Below the pieces are notes generated by a model. The model was given only the letters and a program-made list of their open reading frames with translations, did no database searches and had not been told where the DNA came from. From NCBI RefSeq assembly GCF_041146795.1, contig NC_135184.1, positions 9,290,967 to 9,354,966 on the forward strand: DNA of 64,000 nt, written 5' to 3'. Shown here piece by piece: positions 35,301 to 46,333 of this stretch. The stretch is from Maylandia zebra (lineage: Eukaryota > Chordata > Actinopteri > Cichliformes > Cichlidae). Every line of letters begins with the position of its first letter. Position 1 is the first letter of the stretch. Both the position numbers and the translations under genes were made by a program.

Positions 35301-38300
35301 TCTTGTTTGTCACGTCCTGTGGTTTTTATAATTTTGAGTTTTAGTTAATATAATACAGTTTGGGTTATGTGTTTTATTTGTGGGATGTTTTTATGTTTTG
35401 AGGAACATGCTTGCTTCTCCACCCTCTCGTTGTCAAGTCTTCTTCTTTTTCACGTGATTCGCTGTGCAGTTACTTCCTGTTTTATTTTAATAGTCTGTTT
35501 TCCTCTCTGTGTTTATTCCCTCATGTATTGTGCAGCTGTGGAATTTTCAACTTTTGTAAAGGACTTTCAACCTAATCAAGGATTATTTTTCATTTACCTT
35601 GTGTTGTCTGCAAGTCCAGAATTTGGGTCCTTCAGGTACAAAAGACCAATCTTTTTTACCCAGTAAACCACAGAATTCAGTGAAAACTGTACATGTACTC
35701 TCACCTTGTTATATTCTGAGACAGTATTACAACATATTTCAGCAGCTGCCCTGCAAAATGCTCAAGTCATAGTAAAGAAGTGCATAATATTTCCTCAACT
35801 AAATGTGTGAGTGTTTAAAAGTCTGTTTGCTTTGTCTCAAAAAACTTTAACTTATATACCCTAAGTCTTTCGGCCCTTGGTTTGGATACAGAAAAAAACT
35901 CTCCAAGTAAGGAAAACCTCTTAATCTTAAGGGGAAATGGAAGGAAACCAAAGAGAAATCTGCTGAGGAAGCCTCCTTCTTCTTGGACTGACTTACATGC
36001 AATCGATGGCGTGTCTACAAAAGTTGAATATGCGCTTGGAACAAACTTAAGGTCAACCAATCAGACGGCTGCTGCAGCTGCTGCAGCTGATTCTTTCTAC
36101 AGTCATTTGTTCAGTTGAGGTTGAAACTGCAGATTATATGAAATACTTAGACATAGGCTGTCTCACCTGTACAGAGCGTGCCGGCAGGCTCTCATAGGTC
36201 CCGCTGAACTTATTGAAGTGATCCCTTCGTGGAGGTGGGGAATGCATCCCTGCCCGCTGACTGGATGCAGGTGTCGGGCTGGGGATGTCGATTGAGTGAC
36301 CTGCGTGAGAGGCAGCCAGGTTTTTGTCTGGAACTGAAAATACATAAAGGTTGGGATGAATGTCCGGACACATGAAGGGCACACCCACAAATTATATGAA
36401 TTAGAAAATCTCTTTCTGTTGGCAAGTTGCCTGCTTGCTTAAACTGACTATAATCCCATGCTCCCAAAGAACAGCACTTTGTTCTGTTCACTTTACACCT
36501 TTTCATCCACATGACAATAAATAATTATTCATCTGCTTTTCATCCCCTTAACCACACAATAATAGCTAGCTCTGCAACTGTCCTGCTCTTGTACCTCTGG
36601 CGTGAGAGAGACTCATTAGATGAAAATCAAAATATTGTAAACACAATTTGTGGTGAGTAAGGATTCATTTTTTATCATCAGTGTGCTTCTATCATGCTTT
36701 ACACATCAGTTTCCCTTCATTTTACTGTAATTGCTACCATATGGAAAATGCACACGCTGGAATTTTACCGCAATAATGTTTTAAAAGCAAGTGCAGCATT
36801 TTTGTCACTTTTAATATAAATGAGGAAATAGAAGTAATTTTCGGAAAATGCAAAACTACTCCAAACAGTTTAGTAACTTAGCTTAGCAAATAGATAAGAA
36901 ACAACTAGCTGCACTGACAGAGGATTAAGTCGTTTGACATTTTTAGAAAATCTGAGGCAAACAGCTGCTTAACATTATTGAGTGATTTTAAAACATTTTG
37001 TGTACAAGGTGTACTTGATAGCCAGCCAAAATCTTAAGGCAAATAGTGGTATTTGGAAGCCTCTATTACATCTGTCATTTAAAATTTCTTCTGATTACAT
37101 CGCCTGAAGGAACATAGCATTACAGCGGTATTTGTGTTCTTAGTAAAAAGCTCCACTAGCATCACACCATACATTTCCTTGCTTAAAAAATGAAATTAGG
37201 AGTTGGGAAAGTCGCTGTTTGCTGGATGCCCCTCTTAAATCTCAATCAAACGAAAAGCAAGCAATTCGAGAAACACATACTCCACGAGTACACCTCTAAC
37301 ATCTGACCTCGTGCTTTGAACTCTGTCTCTTATGGTACTGAGCAACCTGAGCCAGACTCGTGTCACATCACAGGGTTATAATGCAGACACTGGGGTTAGG
37401 AAGGTAACAAATGTCATAATCCAGACATGTAAGAGTCCATGAAATTAATGAAACAGAATTTACATGTAGACAAATGTATATGCCATTATATTTAAAAGAA
37501 AAAGTAGTTTGTGTATATAGGTGAACTTCAGTCAAATGTTAATGTATTTAAAAAAGATGCATGCATATGCTTTCCCAATTGCCACAACCTAATCAATATT
37601 TATAGCTCTGACCAGACTTCCACTCTACATGGAAGAACCAATGTGAACATCTGCCCACAGGTTTTACCATCACAACACTAAAAGCATTGCTGTTTAATCC
37701 TAGGATATAATTTGTCTCCGACACCTTATCAGACAGTTTTATACAGTCCACAAAAAACAGGAAAAAATGCTGACCATGTGTCACGTTCAGAGCTTTTTTG
37801 GAATGAGCCGAGTCTCAGTCACAGACCAGTTTGTCTTGGGAGACCCAACCTGGAGGAAATGCCCCCAACAACATAACCTCCAGGATCACTCTGACACTCA
37901 AACCGCTGCACCATCATAACGTGACCATTCACTGAGGTGTCTACACTGTTCCTCACTGCACACTCATATACTTGGTACACTATTTGGGGACAACTAGCTT
38001 AATTTTATAGCATAAAGACTGGAAACACCTAGTCAGAAGCATAAAAATCAATGTATTATTATCTCTGAAGCTGTTGTTAAATCTTTATGCTAGCTAGGCT
38101 TATTAGCAGCTAACTATAGCTTCACATTTAAAAGGCAGACATGAGTTTGGTATTAGCCATGTTTTTTTTGTGACTCTTGGACACCAGTTGGTTTTCATTT
38201 TAAAATTCTTCACGCTATTTTTTAGTCTTAGTCTTTATTATTTTGTTAATAAAAGCAACAGGAAACAGGGGACCAAACTTGGAATGGTAAATGCTGCCAG

Positions 38301-40111
38301 CTTCCACATTCAGTTCAAAAACATCAACGTAGGTGTCCAGATGAATCTAAATGTGGGCCAAAAAGACTGTGATAATCTTGCCTTAAAGTGGGATTTGGTT
38401 TTATCCATAATCACTCTGTCGTATGGCAACAATTTATCAAAATCCCTCCAAAACTTTCAGTTCTACTTTTAAACTATTTCGTACATTTTTCCATGTATTA
38501 TAGTTACAAATTGCGCAATAAAGGGTGAAATGGGAATTCTAACTAAATCATGAAGTTTACTTTTGGCCCACTGATTCATTTCACAGCATGAAGAACCACA
38601 CACCCAAATCCACCGCTGACCTTGACATTTATATAGAGACTTTTTTCATTGTATAATCTCAACATGACTCCTTTGTATTTTGCCCATAAGCCACCAAACT
38701 GACTCCTTAAGGCCACATCCCTTGCCACAACATTTTCCCAGTGTGGTGTGGTCTGGCTTCACATGGAGTCAAACAGTAGTTACTCTCTAATGAACGAGGC
38801 TCGCTGCCGCTCCGTAGTGGCGGCGGGCCATGCGGGCAATTTTTGGGCAATGCGGACACACAACAGCAACTGCCAACGAATTAAGAAGCTGGGTGAAAAA
38901 AAAATCTCTTCAAATGTTTCCTGGCAACAAAAGTATTTCCAAGTGATTAAAGCTACAGTACTGAGGCAACTCTTCTGCTGGCGGATTTTTCACATGAATC
39001 AGTGATTTAGCGGTTTATATGTAGACCAGCAGGAGTTTATGAGGCACTAGAATTTAACTAACACTTATCGAACAGGGGGGAAAAAAAGACTCACTGATCT
39101 AATATACTTTCATCTTTGTTTCCATGTCCTGAGCTGAACCTCAAAAAAGCAATGTTTACCTCAACCTGGGGGTCTGTGGGGCCTCACAAGTGGTGGAAAA
39201 ATACATGAGAGGGGTCATGAGACATTGAGAGAAGAGAAAAGCAAAAATGGCATAATACTGCTGTGTGCCCCCTTGTATGGCATATATATATGTATGTATA
39301 CATGTATATATATAAGCCTTATAGGGTTCAAAGGAAATGGAAAAAAAAACATACATTTGTGCCACTCAGATTGATTTCTTCTTAAGCTTAAACTGTTGTC
39401 TTTTTTTTTTTTTTTTTTTTTTGCCTCAATTTAATGGGGAATTTATCTCTTCGTGTTCTCTTCTTAATCTTTAAAAAAAACATAATTTAAATTATCATTG
39501 GATCAGTTTCTTTTGGAGATACCAGTCTAACAGATCTAATATACTTCAGAGAATCTCAGTTCGAGAGTCCAGCTCTTTAACAAACTTCGATCTTAAATGA
39601 GATGGTTTCCGGCATGAGGTTCGGGGTAAAAACAATAGGTCACAAAACAGATCTGGAGCAGCATAATAGACTGATTCACCTAAAGTATAAGTATTTTTGC
39701 AATAATGTATTTTTTAAAAGTCTTTGACAGTTAAATTATTCAACTCATTGGTGAACAAACTTTACCACCACAACAATCTTGTTGCAGCATCTGTTTACCT
39801 TGATAGATACTGGATTCATATTTAACTTCTGCATTGCTTCGTTTTGAAAAGCCCAACTTTAACACATTTTATGGTCATATCCATTGAGATTTATACCCAA
39901 ATAAATAAAACCTACATACTCTGAAACATTAAAAAAAAGCGAAGAAAAACGTGAAGACTTGCCCTCTCCTTTTTCTCCTGTAGTTAATGTTCATACCTTG
40001 GGTGTGGTAATACAAATGTATGCCAGTGTGGGCGGGAAACAAATGAGTGAGAAGATGTGAGGATGTGAGGTATGTGTATGTATTGGTGGAGCTCGGATGA
40101 AGACGGGAGGG

Positions 40112-40188
<77 letters not shown>

Positions 40189-40773
40189 CAGTACACAGAG
40201 GTTGAGGTTCCTTCCCAGCTGGCAGCTGTTAACTCTACTCACACGCACAGCTGATTAGAAACACATTGAGTCTGGGGCTGCACGCATGCACAAGCTCACA
40301 ATGCGCAAAGATATGCACGCAGATGCATACCACACAGAAAACAAACACACAGTAAAAATATACTCGTTCTCACGCAAGCATCGGACGTACGTTCAAACAT
40401 ACACATCACATAAGCACAGGCATGCAGATGAAAGCCCCATCAGACTACACGCAACGGCACGCACGCGCACAGAAGTTCCCATGAGTTTTAGAAGCCACCC
40501 CGTCAGGCCGCTCAGACCCCCTTTATCCAGTATGTCCCTTTGCTTTTAACACATTCAGCTATTCAGGAAGTGACTCTAACCCAGGCTGCTGCTGCTGGAG
40601 GAGTCGAGTTGCAGCAGGGCGCCTTCACTTTCCTCCCCGGCAGCGGAGCTCTCCGGCTCGGTAGAGCGCACCGGGGATGGACCCTGGCTCTGCCGCGACG
40701 GCGGATCCTCCTCAAAAACCAACTTGAACTCGAACTCTCCCTCCTCCCAGCCCGAGCCCGGCGCGGCCCCCAT
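20262..40773 (-). CDS. nfatc4: Nuclear factor of activated T cells, cytoplasmic 4 (13 coding exons)
   Basis: Exons, 5' to 3' on minus: 40581-40773, 36167-36333, 31668-32180, 26518-26693, 26242-26404, 25955-26055, 25392-25493, 24954-25141, 24327-24467, 23204-23259, 22979-23105, 22108-22830, 20262-20332. They sum to 2,721 nt, giving 906 aa, close to human NFATC4 as I recall it (about 900 aa). All junction phases fit. Domain order: acidic N-terminus, calcineurin-docking PSIQIT (130-135), SP repeats and serine-rich region, Rel homology (about 350-535) with [11 protein letters not shown] domain (about 537-640), proline/serine-rich tail, conserved C-terminus [15 protein letters not shown]4 rather than its paralogues is suggested by the MGAA start followed by [25 protein letters not shown] and [13 protein letters not shown]. 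The product is a cytosolic phosphoprotein that moves to the nucleus when calcineurin dephosphorylates it, then binds GGAAA sites, often with AP-1. Confidence 0.93.
22108..22830 (-). CDS. nfatc4: nfatc4 coding exon 12 (C-terminal transactivation region)
   Basis: Residues 643-883. Starts [12 protein letters not shown] after ccctcag and ends HHITFEE before the donor AAG|GTGAGA. Rich in Pro, Ser and Tyr ([33 protein letters not shown]), as expected of an NFAT C-terminal activation region. Reading past the donor meets a stop after three codons, so a shorter isoform ending here is possible if the last intron is retained. Confidence 0.9.
24327..26404 (-). CDS. nfatc4: nfatc4 exons 5-9 (Rel homology DNA-binding domain and start of IPT domain)
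   Basis: Five exons with short introns. Exon 5 (26242-26404): [19 protein letters not shown] and the DNA-contacting loop [15 protein letters not shown]. Exon 6 (25955-26055): [20 protein letters not shown]. Exon 7 (25392-25493): [15 protein letters not shown]. Exon 8 (24954-25141): [20 protein letters not shown] and [12 protein letters not shown]. Exon 9 (24327-24467): SQRSAQELP and the IPT opening [19 protein letters not shown]. All donors are GT and all acceptors AG. The intron entering exon 5 starts with GC (see exon 4). Residues conserved through vertebrate NFATs are intact. Confidence 0.93.
26518..26693 (-). CDS. nfatc4: nfatc4 coding exon 4 with GC splice donor
   Basis: Residues 292 to about 350, carrying [15 protein letters not shown] and HSPLFR. 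The reading frame to exon 5 (L-F-R-S-N-A) is kept only if the exon ends CTATTCAG and the intron begins GCAAGG, a GC-AG intron with otherwise good donor context. The acceptor is gtgttgcag|TTATCTCCC. Confidence 0.88.
27189..29504. mobile_element. Non-autonomous DNA element with 34-bp or longer TIRs (host of a hAT MITE)
   Basis: The left end GTCGTGTCCAAATTCATGGG is the exact inverse of the right end, and the match continues through CTGCATCCTCCTGAG. A 5-bp direct repeat CAGAG flanks both ends (27184-27188 and 29505-29509). There is no transposase frame. The superfamily is unresolved; the 5-bp duplication does not match hAT (8) or Tc1 (TA). About 930 bp of its own sequence remains after removing the inner hAT element. 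Confidence 0.7.
27492..28869. mobile_element. hAT-type MITE with 8-bp target duplication
   Basis: Terminal inverted repeats begin TAGAGATGG at both ends. A perfect 8-bp duplication ACCCGGGG lies at 27484-27491 and 28870-28877. Subterminal tandem motifs of the type CCGATACCGATA occur at both ends. The 8-bp duplication is diagnostic of hAT. At 1,378 bp without a transposase frame it is non-autonomous. Confidence 0.85.
30763..30970. mobile_element. Palindromic retroelement fragment with 14-bp target duplication
   Basis: Two perfect 82-bp inverted arms (30761-30842 and 30853-30934, the first two bases shared with the flank) surround a 10-nt loop. The whole is flanked by the direct repeat aaaacgtaggtgtc (30749-30762 and 30971-30984). 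The right end continues with gactacgatgacctggatgactgagaacc. From memory this resembles the 3' part of fish Penelope-like elements, which would explain both the inverted arrangement and a long duplication; that assignment is inference. Confidence 0.7.
31668..32180 (-). CDS. nfatc4: nfatc4 coding exon 3 (regulatory, calcineurin-binding region)
   Basis: Residues 121-291, phase 0 at both ends. The exon opens with [17 protein letters not shown], the PxIxIT calcineurin-docking site. Ser-Pro repeats follow ([19 protein letters not shown]), then [10 protein letters not shown], a basic GKKRRNSP stretch in the place of the nuclear localisation signal, an RRGSYSEE phosphorylation-type motif, and [12 protein letters not shown] at the end. 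The acceptor is ttttttccag|GTTTCT and the donor GAGCAG|GTAAAG. A Tc1 element lies only 56 bp upstream of this acceptor. Confidence 0.92.
32237..33840 (+). mobile_element. Tc1/mariner element, copy A (in nfatc4 intron 2)
   Basis: A 1,604-bp element flanked by TA at 32235-32236 and 33841-33842. The termini are CAGTGGGGCAAAAAAGTA and its complement, and the inverted repeats extend about 200 bp. It encodes a Tc1-type transposase in + orientation, opposite to nfatc4, disrupted by one frameshift. Confidence 0.95.
32602..33625 (+). pseudogene. Tc1-type transposase with a one-base frameshift
   Basis: Reading starts at ATG 32602 ([14 protein letters not shown]) and runs to the codons for KQLGV. A run of seven A (32703-32709) has one base more than the six in the sister copy at 54133-55727, which shifts the frame. 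The rest continues in the shifted frame to the stop at 33625, with the DDE residues still present ([27 protein letters not shown]). The two copies otherwise differ at only a handful of residues, so this inactivation is recent. Confidence 0.93.
34190..34890. repeat. Dispersed repeat with caaatt array and ATT/AAT microsatellite
   Basis: Begins with tandem caaatt units and ttttatttgtcacgtacacagtc, and ends near cctcaacagagagaacagtctg, followed by (ATT)n then (AAT)n (34838-34888), which are mutually complementary. Recognised by general resemblance to fish interspersed repeats; the class is unknown. Located in nfatc4 intron 2. Confidence 0.5.
40114..40187. repeat. (GT)n microsatellite
   Basis: About 36 GT units in nfatc4 intron 1, some 400 bp downstream of exon 1 in transcript direction. 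The sequence on the other side is rich in CA-type motifs. Confidence 0.95.
40581..40773 (-). CDS. nfatc4: nfatc4 coding exon 1 (start and N-terminal activation region)
   Basis: Encodes residues 1-64. [20 protein letters not shown] matches the start of mammalian NFATC4 (MGAA, then an acidic ELEFKLVF), which fixes the ATG at 40773. The tail is a serine run (SSSSSSL). The 3' end is placed at 40581 because reading on gives an immediate stop (GGT TAG) and because one base is needed to complete the GTT codon at the start of exon 2. The donor is then G|GTTAGA, weaker than usual at the third and later positions. Confidence 0.8.
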
Positions 40774-40849
40774 CGCCCTCCGGCAGCAAGGACAGGATAC
40801 AGATATACTGATACAATCTTGTCTCCCTGCGTCAGGCGATTTTAACGTC

Positions 40850-43800
40850 CCTTGGTGCGCCTTTAAAAAGAATTCAAAGGAACTTTATTCCCCAAACTCT
40901 TCTCCTAAGTGCGCGTCATTGTGCTAATATTCCTCATCTGGGATATGTAGGAAAGTTTTGCTTCAGAAAGTTTCTACACGAAAAATTCTGCTTCTTGCCT
41001 CCTTGTTTGCAAGTTTTTCCAGACTTGATGTCTTGATATCCAAATCAAATTTTCGCTCCGGATAATTTACAGTCTTCTCCGAATCATATTTCCAAAATAC
41101 CGTCGGCTCTTTCATTCTAGCTCCATCGTCATCCCTGTAGCTTCTTCTTCTAGTTCTTCAAGAGACTGGGAGGAGGGAAAAAAAAGTTTATCAAATATTT
41201 TTGTCGTCCTTTACCCTTAATTGCCTTTGGGTGGGTTTCCCAGCTCCAGTTGGTCCGTTACTCATTCCCCATAGGACCTCATGTCTGTCAGTCATGAATC
41301 CCCTCTGCCCAACCTCCTGCCCCCCTCCTCTCCTCTCCCCCTGCCTCGCTCACTCTGAAGGTTTCTCTTGAAGTCGTTCACTTAATATAACTTATTATAA
41401 CAATCCCATGCAAATTTCTCTTTTCTTGTCTCATTTTGCATCATTTGCATCATCTCATTTAGTTTTTCCTTTTAAAATCAACTTCATGTCCTCATCATCC
41501 TTATCATCAATTAGATTTTCGCATAGTTAAGCCCAAAACAATATGATTATTATTCCAATCATGAGCAGGACACATGGCAAGAAGTTCATTATCTCTGAAA
41601 CCTGCCATAGGCCGCCTGCACGGCCACCAGGGCTGTGATGTTAACTGTCAGTTAGTGAACATAAGAGGGCCTATTTCCTGTGGCAATGAACACAACAGCC
41701 CCCCTTTTTTGGCTGTCACCCCTCCCCTTTTCTTCTCTTGCATTTTTTTCCTTTCCCTCCCAGCTCCTTCTCCCCTCTTCTCCCCACTGAATCCTCCTTG
41801 TCCCTCCTTCTCCTGAGTCTTGCCTCCCTCCTCTTCCTCTCCACCAAAGGTCTGTTTCTCATTATCCTCTGTAGTCTGCTCTCTGTCTGAGTCAGGAGAC
41901 GAAAAACTTAAATAAACACTCTCTCTCTGGCTCTCTCCGCCTCAGTTCAGCTCTCAGTGCCCCCTCCCCTCCACTCTGTCTCTTCTGTCCTCCTTCCTCG
42001 GCCTCCTCTCGTTCTCACAATCATTAGGAGTATGTTATACTGGTGTGTAGCTGGGGGCCTGTTTCACTCTCTATGTCATCCTCTTGGGGTTGTGTGGGCA
42101 GGCCTTGGATGCTGGACTGATTTCAAGATGTTGCAGTGTGGTTGGGGAGAGGAAAAAGTGCGACCAGCAAGGCAGGCACAAGAATTTCTGAGGCCCTAAC
42201 AAGCCTCAGACTTGATAAACCTTTACACAACCACGGTGAAAAAAATCCCACTGACTCCATTGGGTTATAATCAGGGAAATTGTTTTCTCTGTGGTAAAGA
42301 AAAAAACCCATAGAGGTTTGATTGGTGACCTCATGGTGGTTGAAATTTTCTAATCAACCATTTAGTTTCCTGCTTTCCTAAGAGACAAGAAAATGTCCAA
42401 ACTACGAGTGAAAGCATGCTTCAGACAGTGTGATTAATATTTAAAGTCCTCCTGTACCTTTCCAAAAGCAGATGTGAAGCCAGTTGCTCCAGCTGTTGAA
42501 ACGAGTATTTTCCAAAAGGTCTTGCATAGGACTTTATTGTTGCTAAATATTTCCTCCTAATGAAACAAACGGCCCGTTTGGAGCACCCATAATTAGAATC
42601 AGTGGCGCTATTATAACTGAGTACTGATGATAATCTTATTTAAAAATGAAACATCAATATCATGGCACAAAATCGCATAGGATAACAGGATTCACAGGAT
42701 GAGCTTCAATCCATATTATAATATTTTTATCAGCTGTTTATCCAGTTTAGTTTTAGGTTGCTTTTTTAACAAATGTTGTGACCCTTTTTGACAAGGATAA
42801 AAATTTGATTAGATTTGATATACCTTTATTAGTCCCACAAGGGGAAATTTCAATTTGACATCGTGACCACCCTAGATAACAGTGATAGATATTCTATTTA
42901 ACATCTTAAATAAATATTGGACTCTCTCAGGGTCACGTCCACCCATCAAACGACCCTGAGCTCCTCCACAGTTATTAGAGCCACTAGAGAGCACTTTTTT
43001 AAGGGGAAATATATATCAAGTTGGACAAAAGATGCTTATATTTGACTGCAACTGAGTTTCTAAACACAAAGGAATGCCTTTATAACTTACTCGATACACC
43101 TGAGGTTGTACAGGGGGTTTTACAGTGTAAGATAAACCTGCCTTTTGAAACCCCCATTTGGCCACAAAACAACACAGAGTTTTGCACCTTTTTATAATGA
43201 CTTCCTCTAGCTTTACAATACAATGAAAATACCACATGTTTTTATTACATAGTAATCTCCTTGCAATGTGCATTTGCATGTATCTGGGTCAATCCAGTGC
43301 CGGAGCTGTCAGGACTGCGTTCACACAGCGGTGTCACTGAAATTAATGCAACGGTTTGTGTTTTTCATGCAGTAAATAATCCAAGAAAAGAGGTGAGGGG
43401 TGGGGAAAGTCTTTTCTTCTTGTTTGTCGTGTGGAAAACAACAAAATATATTTATATATTTAGTCTGCTCTCTCTCATTCCGCCTCTATATCATTTTCAC
43501 TTCAGGCGAGTTTACAGGTATTTATTTTAAACAGCTTTATTTTTCTTTCTGTTATCGAGATAGATCGATTAAGACTTTGATAAAGATATAAAATAAAAAA
43601 ACTAAATGTGCATTGTCCATTGTCACTTAGAGGATAAGCATTTATTGTATTGTAATCTGCATGTGTATGTTCTGAATGATTTTTTATTTTTTTTTTTTTT
43701 TTGCATAGATGACAAAAGTACTCTCTTATAAACACTGAATCCTAAAAATCTATGTGTAAGCAGTGCTGTACATTTCCAGCAGTTCAGAGATAGGACACTG

Positions 43801-44469
43801 CTATAAATGGAAAGATTTAAAGGGCTGTGAAACTGTAAAGTTGAATGGCTAATAAATTGTTTAAAGCAACACTGCAGTATGATGGATGAGTGCAAAAGAC
43901 AGGAGGAGCTGCTGAGTGTCAAGTATATGGGAGGAGAAGACACAGAAGGAATGATTCCCGTGGATGTGTTGCCCTCGTGTGGTGAAAGCTAGAATAATTT
44001 TACCGTAACTTTCCTAAAAAGCAAAGCGAAGTGAATTTTCAAAGTGAAATTTACCAAAAATGATCAGTAAAATGATTTTGGCAAAATGATTTCCGTTATA
44101 CATCAGATTTGCTGTCTTTTTTTTATGCTGCTTTTATAACTCAGTGTCTCTCTGGGATTGATAAAGTTCCTGTGCTCTGTCGACACAGGAACCACTCCAC
44201 TCAGGAACCAATCCCAACCACTCCACCACCATGGTTGATATTTCGTTTCGTTCATTTTGTTGTAAGTGAGAAAACTTACAAATTCATCAGAGGCCCAAAT
44301 AATTATTTCTCCTTTTTCCTTTTTACTGGAGGCTGAGTCTTCACTAGTTTTCTTGGCTGACGTTGGGGTTGAGCTAAGGGTTGGTGAGACTGCCACAGGT
44401 TAAAGTCTATTATCAAGTTATCCAGTGAATGTCGATAATCTTCTTATTTGTTTACATAATACTTTCTTT
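40850..44469. other. Intergenic region upstream of nfatc4
   Basis: No gene seen. The part next to exon 1 (to about 41,200) should contain the 5' UTR and promoter of nfatc4, but no TATA box or clear start can be assigned. 41,280-42,010 is unusually C/T-rich. A short dispersed-repeat tail (ataccttTATTAGTCCCACAAGGGGAAATTT) lies near 42,826-42,856. A poly-T run is at about 43,686-43,703. Confidence 0.5.
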
Positions 44470-45360
44470 TAAGGGGGCTGCTGGTCCCAGACAGACACAT
44501 TTTCACAGAATCACGTACATCACATAAAATCATATACAAGGTCTTGAATAATCAGGCCCCATCTTATCTTAATGACCTCATAGTGCCATATCACCCCATT
44601 AGAGCATTTTGCTTTCAAACTGTGGGCCTACTTGTTGTTCCTAGAGTATTCAAAAGTAGAATGGGAGGCAGAGCCTTCAGCTTTCAGGCTCCTCTTCTGT
44701 GGAACCAGATTCCGTTTAGATTTGGGAGACAGACACTATCTCTACTTTTAGTATTAGGCTTAAAAGTTTCCTTTTTGATAAAGCATGTAGTTAGGGCTGG
44801 ATCAGGTGACCCCGAATTCTCTCTTAGTTATACTGCAGTAGGTGTAGGCTGCTGGGGGAAGTAGTTCTCCTTCAATCACTATTTCTAGTCACTATGTGTA
44901 GACCTCTCTGTATTTAATCATTATTTATTACTATCTCTGGCTCTCTTCCACAGCATCTCTTTCATCCTGCCTTCCTCTCCTCACCCAAGCCAGTCATGGC
45001 AGATGACTGCAGTTCCCTGAGCCTGGCTCTGATGGAGGTTTCTTCCTGGTAAAAGGGAGTTTTTCGTTCCCACTGTCGCCAAAGTGCTTGCTCATAGGGG
45101 GGCGGTCGCCCCATGATCAGAAGGTCAGTGGTTCGAATCCACTGAACGGCTACCCTGAGGTACCCCTGAGCAAGGTACCGTCCCTGCACACCGCTCCCCG
45201 GGGGCCTGCTTAGTGGCTGCCCACTGCTTCACTGAGTGAATGGGTCAAATGCGAAGAAAAACAAAAGTGATTTCCCCACAGGGATCAATAAAGTATACAA
45301 TATTATTACATGACTGTTGGTGTGATTTGACGGTGTATAAATAAAATTGAATTGAAATTC
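44470..45360 (+). mobile_element. L2-like LINE 3' end (C-terminal RT tail and 3' UTR), with a nested SINE
   Basis: The + strand encodes pieces such as APSYLNDLI, GLLVVPRVFKSRMGGRAFS, SFQAPLLWNQIP and RAGSGDPEFSLSY, typical of the end of the fish L2-type ORF. The 3' UTR has gaggtttcttcctggtaaaagggag and ends in ataaataaaattgaattgaaattc. A tRNA-derived SINE interrupts it after gctcatagggg. A 5'-truncated, inactive copy. Confidence 0.7.
45098..45303 (+). mobile_element. tRNA-derived SINE nested in the L2 3' UTR
   Basis: A box-B-like GGTTCGAATCC is at 45130-45140 in tRNA-like context, followed by ctaccctgaggtacccctgagcaaggtacc, and the tail is gggatcaataaagtat. The left boundary is approximate. 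Confidence 0.6.
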
Positions 45361-45379
45361 AGGTTTATTTAAAATGTTT

Positions 45380-46330
45380 AATAAAAAGAAACCCTCAGTT
45401 TATTTTGTAAATGAAAGACAATGAACTTCAATAAAAGGACCATCACATCTTTCACTAAATGTTTACTGTATAGGATGAGCACACCGAGTTCATCTTGAAG
45501 GGTGACAGATGGTTCTGAGAAACTAAATTACTTCCTTGTTTTACTTTTTTTCTAATTTACACTTTTAGTTCAACTAAAACTACAAACTAAAAATATTATA
45601 CACAAATTTCCAAGTACTTAATTGTTTGGACGGCACTTTTCCACTTTTACTGACGACTCAAAGCATTGCACACGTTTACATTCAAATCAAAATGATCTGT
45701 TTTTATTTTGGTCTGTAGAGCTATTTTCCACTCAAGTTTATTTTAAAATTACTTACCCAAATAAAAGTTCAACTTTTAGAGTTTAATCTTAAAAATAAAA
45801 CTCTTTAGACATTCTTTTGCAAGCATGTCCTATAGGTAATGATAGGCAGTATTAACGTAGCTCTTTAAAAGTAGTGGGAATAAGTGGACCAGAAAAAACC
45901 GGCAGAAGCAGGATAAACTCAACACTTGAGCCCTGCGTGAGTTCAGATGTAAGTGCGTTGTGGTATAAGGAAACACTAATTCATCATGCTGCTGGTGGTT
46001 ACTCACATATGCCCATGATGAAAGTGTGAAAAGTCTGACAAGAGTGAGTGAAAAAAAAATTACCGTTAACACAGAGTTGAGAATTCCTTAGAATTATTAC
46101 ATTTGGCTTGTTTTAAACATGTTGAAAGCTTTTAAACATGGACAGAGATTTTGCTAAAATACATCTGCACTATAAAAGTCCACTGTTTTTGAGATTTACC
46201 TTAATTTATTCTTGACATGAATGCATGACACACTTAAAAGACAAAGTATCCTACCATCAGACTGGATTTTAAACCTGTGACACCAAGAGAAATAATACAT
46301 AAAAAAAAGTGAGAAAATTTCACCCGCTGT
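45380..46330. repeat. Diverged older relative of the 1,118-bp tandem unit
   Basis: Segments resemble the unit that follows: ttcatcttgaaggg (45491) against ttcatcttgaagaatgg, and agaagcaggataaactcaacacttgagccctg (45903) against acaagcaggataaactcggtgcttgagacctg. Order and spacing are similar, so this looks like an older copy. Similarity was judged by eye. Confidence 0.45.
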
Positions 46331-46333
46331 CTG

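Noticed and set aside
40114-40187. CRISPR-like or other regular array
   Set aside because: Simple dinucleotide repeat without spacers; no CRISPR-type structure anywhere in the window.
39991-40254. Open frames made of alternating His-Thr or Val-Cys codons
   Set aside because: Products of the GT/CA microsatellite.
40520-40845. 101-codon + frame opposite nfatc4 exon 1
   Set aside because: Shadow in GC-rich first-exon sequence; the minus frame matches NFATC4.
45098-45180. Possible tRNA gene
   Set aside because: Has a B-box-like motif but no cloverleaf I can fold, and lies in a SINE with a typical tail.
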